Source of the DNA: Spirochaetia bacterium UBA5763
GTDB lineage: Bacteria > Spirochaetota > UBA4802 > UBA5550
Direction: 5' to 3'
Length of the DNA: 10,559 bases
Assembly: GCA_002418835.1 (NCBI GenBank)
Contig: DIEX01000010.1
Coordinates: 1 to 10,559 of the forward strand
Part shown: positions 7,039-10,559 of the stretch, in pieces
How the letters are laid out: the number at the start of each line of letters is the position of its first letter
Numbering within the stretch: the stretch's first letter is position 1
Notes under the pieces: generated by a model
Database searches by the model: none
What the model saw: the letters and a program-made list of their open reading frames with translations, nothing else
What the model was told of the DNA's origin: nothing
Made by a program: the position numbers and the translations under genes

Positions 7039-8142
7039 GTGAGCAGTAACCTTTCAAAAATTACTATACATGGCTATAAAAGCATCCGTATGCTTAGCAA
7101 TTTTGAGATGAGAGATCTTAATGTACTCATCGGCGCTAATGGAGCGGGTAAATCCAATTTTATTCAGATGTTTAACTTCCTTCATAATATCCTTGAAATG
7201 AATTTGCAGAATCATGTTATAAAAAATGGCGGTTCTGAAGCATTTTTATATCACGGGAGCAAAACGACAGATAGTATTTATCTGAAATTTGAATTCGGCC
7301 GGAATTCTTATGAATGTACACTCGAGCCTACAACTGAGCAGGAACTTTTTTTTACCCGGGAAAAAATATGTTATCATGATTTAAATTATCCCGATCCATA
7401 TTGTACAACTATAGGCACAGGGCATAAAGAATCCAGGCTACAGGCCGATTCATCAAAATCACAATACAGAAGGATGTCTGACTACGTCATTACTGCTATT
7501 AAAAGCTGGAAGATGTATCATTTTCATGATACTGGTTTTACTGCAAAGGTTAAGGGACTATCTGATATCAATGATAACGCTTTTTTCAGACCTGATGCTT
7601 CGAACCTCGCAGCATATTTATATTATCTGATGAACAACTATAAAAGCTATTTTGATAATATAATTGATATAATAAAACAGGTAGCCCCTTTCTTTAATGA
7701 GTTTAAATTAAGACCGGTACCCGGAAATGAAAACCAGATAAGGCTTGAATGGAGTGAGAAAGGAACTGACTTATATTATAATGCACACTCCTTCTCGGAT
7801 GGAACTTTAAGATTTATCTGTCTTGCAACTCTGCTGATGCAGCCTGAGGAGAAGTTCCCTTCAGTGATACTGCTTGATGAACCTGAACTTGGTCTGCATC
7901 CATACGCTATAAGTGTCCTTGCAGATATGATAAGGTATGCTGCTTCTAAAACTCAGGTAATTATCAGTACGCAATCTGTTACGCTTGTTAATCAGTTTGA
8001 ACCTGAAGATCTCGTTATTGTTGACAGGGATGATGGACAGTCAGTATTCAAAAGACCTTCAGCAGAGATGATGGAGGAATGGCTTGAAAACTATGCTCTT
8101 GGTGATCTCTGGGAGAAGAACCTTATGGGGGGAAGGCCCTGA
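7039..8142 (+). CDS. ABC/RecF-like AAA family ATPase
   Basis: A 367-residue P-loop ATPase of the AAA_21/RecF-like group. It opens with KITIHGYKSIRML, the typical first strand. Walker A is GANGAGKSN at 32-40, with K38 as the catalytic lysine. The signature-like segment SFSDGTLRFICLATLL is near 254-268, Walker B ILLDEPELGLHP is around D280-E281, and STQS follows as the switch region. The coiled-coil arms of SMC proteins are absent. It probably starts at GTG with AGG (7028-7030) upstream; the ATG two bases earlier is out of frame. The stop overlaps the DUF4276 start by one base, so the pair is co-translated. In known two-gene defence modules such an ATPase senses infection and controls its TOPRIM partner; that role here is inference. 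Confidence 0.92.
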   Translation: MSSNLSKITIHGYKSIRMLSNFEMRDLNVLIGANGAGKSNFIQMFNFLHNILEMNLQNHVIKNGGSEAFLYHGSKTTDSIYLKFEFGRNSYECTLEPTTEQELFFTREKICYHDLNYPDPYCTTIGTGHKESRLQADSSKSQYRRMSDYVITAIKSWKMYHFHDTGFTAKVKGLSDINDNAFFRPDASNLAAYLYYLMNNYKSYFDNIIDIIKQVAPFFNEFKLRPVPGNENQIRLEWSEKGTDLYYNAHSFSDGTLRFICLATLLMQPEEKFPSVILLDEPELGLHPYAISVLADMIRYAASKTQVIISTQSVTLVNQFEPEDLVIVDRDDGQSVFKRPSAEMMEEWLENYALGDLWEKNLMGGRP

Positions 8143-8801
8143 TGAAAAAAGTTTTTGTTCTTGCAGAGGGGCAGACTGAGGAGAGATTTATAAAGAATGT
8201 TCTTTATAAAGAATACATTTATGCAGGTATCTGCTTTATTCCTGTAATACTCTCCACAGGCAAAACAAAAATGGGTAACAAATTTCGCGGTGGAGTATCA
8301 ACTTATTCAAAAATAAGGGATGAGGTTCTTAAACTTTTAAATGATTCCAGTGCTGCGGCAGTTACAACATTCATGGATTATTATGCCCTGCCGGCAGATT
8401 TTCCCGGAAAAGAAAATTTAGCAGCATTTGATTGTTATTCAAGAGTAGATTTTCTGGAAAAATGTTTCATGGATGATATAAGGCACAGGAGATTTATCCC
8501 TTTTTTAATGCTGCATGAATTTGAGACAATGCTTTTCGCAGATGTTGATAAACTGGCGGGGGCTTTTCATTATAAAGGTAATTCCATTTACTCGCTTAAT
8601 GAGATTATAAATAAATATCCGAATATCGAAGAGATTAATGATGGGAGTGCAACACATCCGTCAAAAAGGATTAAAGATATTTATTCAGATTACATGAAAT
8701 CTATTCATGGTCCTGTTATAACCGGGAGAATAGGTCTTGATGTGATTAGGAACAAGTGCAGACATTTTAATCAATGGCTGACATCTGTTGAATCTATATA
8801 A
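8142..8801 (+). CDS. DUF4276 family protein with TOPRIM-like motifs
   Basis: A 219-residue protein of the DUF4276 type, the common partner of RecF-like ATPases. The first strand runs into AEGQTEERF, giving the TOPRIM-like acidic residue E9. A second strand ends TTFMDYY with D79 as the likely second acidic position. The family block LMLHEFETMLF lies at 122-132 with H125, E126 and E128. A C-terminal segment contains SATHPSKRI and GRIGLDVIRNKCRHFNQW. A metal-dependent nuclease or similar effector is a reasonable inference from the fold, not proven. The ATG overlaps the ATPase stop by one base, with GGAAGG (8131-8136) 5 bases upstream. The pairing is similar in plan to PARIS and to OLD proteins, where an ATPase and a TOPRIM domain act together, but the families differ. 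Confidence 0.88.
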   Translation: MKKVFVLAEGQTEERFIKNVLYKEYIYAGICFIPVILSTGKTKMGNKFRGGVSTYSKIRDEVLKLLNDSSAAAVTTFMDYYALPADFPGKENLAAFDCYSRVDFLEKCFMDDIRHRRFIPFLMLHEFETMLFADVDKLAGAFHYKGNSIYSLNEIINKYPNIEEINDGSATHPSKRIKDIYSDYMKSIHGPVITGRIGLDVIRNKCRHFNQWLTSVESI

Positions 8802-8844
8802 AAAGCATCAGGTTTCATTAAATAAAAGCTTCATAGAATATACA

Positions 8845-9060
8845 ATGTACCGTAAAATTATTAAAACAGAAAAAGAATATAACGAAGCTGTTAAATGCAT
8901 TGAACAGCTTATGGACAGGGAGAATCTCACTGAGCAAGAGGTCAGGGAACTTGAACTTTGGAGTGTTCTTGTGTCCAGGTATGAGGCTGAAAAATGGCCA
9001 ATTTCAAAGCCCGATCCTGCAACTGCAATTTTGTTCCGCATTGAACAGATGGGGCTCTGA
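8845..9060 (+). CDS. HigA-like antitoxin N-terminal domain, lacking the HTH
   Basis: A 71-residue protein starting MYRKIIKTEKEYNEAV and ending FRIEQMGL. It closely follows the N-terminal domain of HigA-type (COG5499) antitoxins, which have a helical region with LMDxE, L.LWSVLVSRYEAEKWPI and PDPATAILFRIEQMG just before the XRE helix-turn-helix. The reading frame stops at TGA (9058-9060) exactly at the point where the DNA-binding domain should begin, so it is a truncated antitoxin or a single-domain relative. No HigB toxin is next to it. An alternative TTG start at 8788 would overlap DUF4276 and adds residues unlike the family. No clear ribosome binding site precedes 8845. It may be a decayed toxin-antitoxin remnant. 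Confidence 0.7.
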   Translation: MYRKIIKTEKEYNEAVKCIEQLMDRENLTEQEVRELELWSVLVSRYEAEKWPISKPDPATAILFRIEQMGL

Positions 9061-9092
9061 TATAAGTATTCTGAATATGATTGGAATGGTTA

Positions 9093-9236
9093 ATGGATAA
9101 GCAGACAGAAAAATATATTAAAGAGATGAGAGCTTTTGCCAGAAAGCTTTCAAAAGATCCTGAAGCTGCACGAAGGTTCAGGGATAAGACAGGTATTTAT
9201 ACAAAAAATGGTAATCTGAAAAAGCAGTATAAATAA
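9093..9236 (+). CDS. Small basic protein, 47 residues, unknown function
   Basis: A short reading frame beginning MDKQTEKYIKEMRAFARKL and ending NLKKQYK. The middle, SKDPEAARRFRDKTGIYTKNG, has the look of a widespread small-protein family in which a helix with P-E-A-A-R-x-F is followed by G-I-x-T-x-x-G-x-L. I have seen such proteins near toxin-antitoxin genes but cannot name a function. GGA at 9083-9085, 7 bases upstream, could serve as the ribosome binding site. It sits 32 bases after the HigA-like gene, probably on the same transcript, and ends 8 bases from the convergent XRE gene. Confidence 0.6.
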   Translation: MDKQTEKYIKEMRAFARKLSKDPEAARRFRDKTGIYTKNGNLKKQYK

Positions 9237-9244
9237 TTTAATAA

Positions 9245-9637
9245 TCACTCATCCCCAAACAGCGCCTTATATTCCGGAAGGTCCTTCAGTTTCTCCTTAT
9301 CCTTCGCAAGAGCCAGTTTGACAACATCAAGAAATATCTTCTTAACCTGAATCCGTGTTTCAATATCCATCCGTGTATTAACCAGCTTCATAACAGCAGC
9401 ATCAGAGGGTTCAATAAAATCAGGGAGTAACTTTTTAAAATCTTCAAAGTCATCAATGAAGAATTCCCAGATATTAATTTTAAAGAATTCACATATTTTA
9501 ACTATCCCTTCGAGAGACGGGTAATCCGCCCTTTCCCAGAAAGATAAAGTTGAATATGGCACTTCCAGTTTCTCAGCAAGGTCTCTTTGACTGTAACCGT
9601 AGTAGTCGCGTATTTTTTTTAATTTTTCTCCGTACAT
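9245..9637 (-). CDS. XRE-family helix-turn-helix transcriptional regulator
   Basis: A 130-residue DNA-binding protein. Residues 5-60 are a Cro/CI-type helix-turn-helix: LKKIRDYYGYSQRDLAEKL forms helices 1-2 and VPYSTLSFWERADYPSL the recognition helix and turn. IVKICEFFKINIWEFF completes the domain. The remaining 65 residues are charged and helical, probably for dimerisation. AAAGG (complement of 9642-9646) lies 4 bases before the ATG. It is transcribed towards the 47-residue gene and away from the gene at 9775, and shares a 137-base intergenic region with the latter. That region holds a perfect inverted repeat, so autoregulation and control of the divergent gene are likely. Phage-like and toxin-antitoxin regulators have this layout, but I cannot tell which applies. 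Confidence 0.9.
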   Translation of the reverse strand: MYGEKLKKIRDYYGYSQRDLAEKLEVPYSTLSFWERADYPSLEGIVKICEFFKINIWEFFIDDFEDFKKLLPDFIEPSDAAVMKLVNTRMDIETRIQVKKIFLDVVKLALAKDKEKLKDLPEYKALFGDE

Positions 9638-9655
9638 AGTGCCTTTATCAAGTAT

Positions 9656-9715
9656 TGACTAAAAAAATAAAGTTAATTTAGTTTTTGTGCAAAATATTGT
9701 TGACATTATGACTAA
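9656..9715. repeat. Repeated half-site TGACTAA, two copies
   Basis: TGACTAA occurs at 9656-9662 and again at 9709-9715, 53 bases apart, or about five helical turns. The second copy is part of the palindromic operator. The first lies near the likely start of the XRE transcript. The spacing would allow two bound regulators on one DNA face. Confidence 0.4.
9700..9705 (+). promoter_or_regulatory. Consensus -35 box of the divergent promoter
   Basis: TTGACA, a perfect sigma-70 -35 hexamer, partly overlaps the operator's left arm. A CATAAT (9725-9730) lies 19 bases downstream as a possible -10. The TATAAT at 9716-9721 is too close to pair with this box. A bound repressor would block this promoter for the gene at 9775. 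Confidence 0.45.
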
Positions 9716-9730
9716 TATAATAGTCATAAT
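9705..9730. promoter_or_regulatory. Likely operator: perfect 10-bp inverted repeat
   Basis: ATTATGACTA (9705-9714) and TAGTCATAAT (9721-9730) are exact reverse complements separated by ATATAA. The site lies between the divergent XRE gene and the gene at 9775 and covers the spacer and -10 region of the forward promoter. It is the strongest candidate binding site for the XRE regulator. Confidence 0.7.
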
Positions 9731-9774
9731 TAATAGTTAATTCAAAATATTATATATAGAACATAAAAATATTT

Positions 9775-10122
9775 ATGAAGCCAATATCCAACCATAAAAC
9801 AGTCATTCATGAAACCTTTAACCCCTCCGGAACTCCGGATGTGGCAAGGATATCTGCGCTCCTTCACGAAACCGGCCTTACCCCTTACATCTTTGTCCGC
9901 AGGGGCCTTAAGTACCTTGTAAACGGGTATCACAGTGAAGCACGCAGGTATATAGACTTTGCAATGGAGTTCCGGGGGATCTTTTTTGAAGCAGGCTCAC
10001 CTGAAGACAGGGAGTACTGTGTGGAGATGCAGCTTTTAAACGCGGCATTTATCTTTTTAACAGAGAAGTTTAACAGCCTGCCGGCTGACATAGAGAGTGT
10101 GGAGGTAAAGAGGAGGTTGTGA
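9775..10122 (+). CDS. Uncharacterised protein, paralog of the gene at 10340
   Basis: A 115-residue protein I do not recognise. It is mostly helical, with ETGLTPYIFVRRGLKYLVNG (32-51), EARRYIDFAMEFRGIFFEAG (55-74) and a third helical block CVEMQLLNAAFIFLTEKF (82-99). The helix-pair pattern resembles TPR-type hairpins. No signal peptide or membrane segment is seen. It aligns without gaps to the partial gene at 10340, sharing among others G34, P37-Y38-I39, G51, A56, F62-A63, F66, G68 and F71. No Shine-Dalgarno sequence precedes the ATG. It lies directly after the XRE operator, so it is probably regulated by that protein. Base composition is more GC-rich than the middle of the window. Confidence 0.75.
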   Translation: MKPISNHKTVIHETFNPSGTPDVARISALLHETGLTPYIFVRRGLKYLVNGYHSEARRYIDFAMEFRGIFFEAGSPEDREYCVEMQLLNAAFIFLTEKFNSLPADIESVEVKRRL

Positions 10123-10206
10123 GTGGATTACCGTCTTCACGGTAATGACATGGGGAAGGGGTGGGCAATAGCCGTTATTGTGTTTATGCAATTGCTGGAT
10201 CATTGA
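10123..10206 (+). CDS. Possible 27-residue membrane microprotein
   Basis: A GTG at 10123 directly follows the stop codon of the gene at 9775 and is preceded, 6 bases upstream, by a perfect AGGAGG at 10111-10116. The frame encodes 27 residues ending WAIAVIVFMQLLDH, with a hydrophobic segment long enough for one short membrane helix. The strong ribosome binding site has no other gene to serve, which is the main support. Against it, the frame is short and its first codons coincide with a hairpin at 10127-10146. Confidence 0.35.
   Translation: MDYRLHGNDMGKGWAIAVIVFMQLLDH
10127..10146 (+). repeat. Short perfect hairpin after the gene at 9775
   Basis: ATTACCGT and ACGGTAAT form an 8-bp stem with a CTTC loop, starting 4 bases after the stop codon. 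No T-run follows, so it is not a standard intrinsic terminator. It could stabilise the 3' end of the message or, if the microprotein is real, affect its translation. Confidence 0.55.
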
Positions 10207-10220
10207 TTTTATTAAGAACA

Positions 10221-10279
10221 GCCCCCGCACCCCCGGAGGGGGCAAGGCTGATCTTTGCCCCCTCCGGGGGGGCGGGGGC
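10221..10279. repeat. Large GC-rich inverted repeat, 25-bp arms
   Basis: The arms at 10221-10245 and 10255-10279 are reverse complements except for one position, with a 9-base loop (GGCTGATCT). The arms are almost entirely G and C, ending in GGGGGCAA and its complement, and stand out sharply from the surroundings. There is no T-run after it, so it is not a typical terminator. It resembles dispersed palindromic elements of the REP or small-MITE kind. It separates the two paralogous genes. Confidence 0.85.
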
Positions 10280-10325
10280 CGCTAAGTATTGGAGTCAATT
10301 GGTTAACACGTTTATTAAAAAACAA

Positions 10326-10333
10326 AGAGGAAG
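10326..10333 (+). promoter_or_regulatory. Ribosome binding site of the gene at 10340
   Basis: AGAGGAAG, a strong purine-rich site, ends 6 bases before the ATG at 10340 and fixes this start. Confidence 0.6.
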
Positions 10334-10339
10334 GCAATT

Positions 10340-10559
10340 ATGAAAACGGAAATAGAAAAAGAGAAAAGGGAGTTCGCATCATTCCCCCCCTTTGACAGGG
10401 GTGAAACTGAAATCATTGCAGCAATGATGAAAGAGAGAGGTTCATCACCATATATCTATATCGGCATTGCCAATGATCTCCTTGCTGCGGGGTGTGCTGA
10501 AAAGGCCCTGGAGGTGCTTTCATTCGCCCGCTCCTTTGTCGGGGTATACTTCCCCGAAT
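10340..10559 (+). CDS. Uncharacterised protein, second paralog, 3' end off the window
   Basis: The first 73 residues of a gene that continues past the right edge. It starts MKTEIEKEKREFASFPPFDRG and contains ERGSSPYIYIGIANDLLAAG (32-51) and EKALEVLSFARSFVGVYF (54-71). Over these residues it lines up gaplessly with the protein encoded at 9775, so the two arose by duplication or belong to a repeated family. The EKALEVLSFA stretch is TPR-like. No function can be assigned. It follows the GC-rich inverted repeat and may be transcribed with the preceding gene or from its own promoter, which I do not see. Confidence 0.75.
   Translation, partial: MKTEIEKEKREFASFPPFDRGETEIIAAMMKERGSSPYIYIGIANDLLAAGCAEKALEVLSFARSFVGVYFPE

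Noticed and set aside
8788..8844. Earlier TTG start for the HigA-like gene
   Set aside because: It overlaps DUF4276 and adds residues that do not fit the family; ATG at 8845 matches the usual N-terminus.
10221..10279. Rho-independent terminator
   Set aside because: The stem is strong but no run of T follows on either strand.
10161..10343. A 60-codon plus-strand frame over the GC-rich hairpin
   Set aside because: Its proline, alanine and glycine-rich middle is just the inverted repeat translated, and it has no clear start signal.
1..10559. CRISPR array, tRNA or rRNA
   Set aside because: I saw no regularly spaced repeats, no tRNA-like cloverleaf and no rRNA sequence by eye.

Overview
The window is a chromosomal defence and mobile-element hotspot from a bacterium of moderate-to-low GC. 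Shine-Dalgarno sites, operon overlaps and gene families are all bacterial. The flanking genes use mixed-GC codons with frequent ATA and AGG, while the middle genes are strongly AT-rich. I cannot name the genus from sequence alone.

Layout, left to right. (1) 1-3409 is a type I restriction-modification locus: the 3' end of hsdR, a complete hsdM starting on the base after the hsdR stop, a short scar that looks like the remains of a DinD/BRO-type gene, and a complete two-TRD hsdS. (2) 3457-4961 is an overlapping pair: a DUF3010 (RNase H-fold-like) protein and a Ser/Thr protein kinase with an uncharacterised C-terminal tail. (3) 5054-6909 is a second overlapping pair: a TcmP-type three-Cys-motif partner protein and its usual companion, a DUF5131/Gp37-Gp68-type protein with a CX6CX2C motif. 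(4) 7039-8801 is a third overlapping pair: an ABC/RecF-like ATPase and a DUF4276 protein with TOPRIM-like motifs, similar in layout to two-gene ATPase-TOPRIM defence modules. (5) 8845-9236 holds a HigA-like protein that stops before its helix-turn-helix domain, and a 47-residue basic protein. (6) 9245-9637 is an XRE-family repressor on the minus strand, facing a perfect 10-bp inverted repeat with a promoter in the divergent intergenic region. (7) 9775-10559 holds two tandem paralogous genes of unknown function. They are separated by a small hairpin, a possible 27-residue membrane microprotein and a 25-bp-arm GC-rich hairpin.

The three two-gene modules lie on the same strand downstream of hsdS, each with its own short spacer. 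This fits successive acquisition of anti-phage cargo beside a type I R-M system. HsdR, HsdM and HsdS would form the restriction and modification complex. How the kinase/DUF3010 and TcmP/DUF5131 pairs work is not established from this sequence. Whether each pair acts alone or together with the R-M complex is the main open question.
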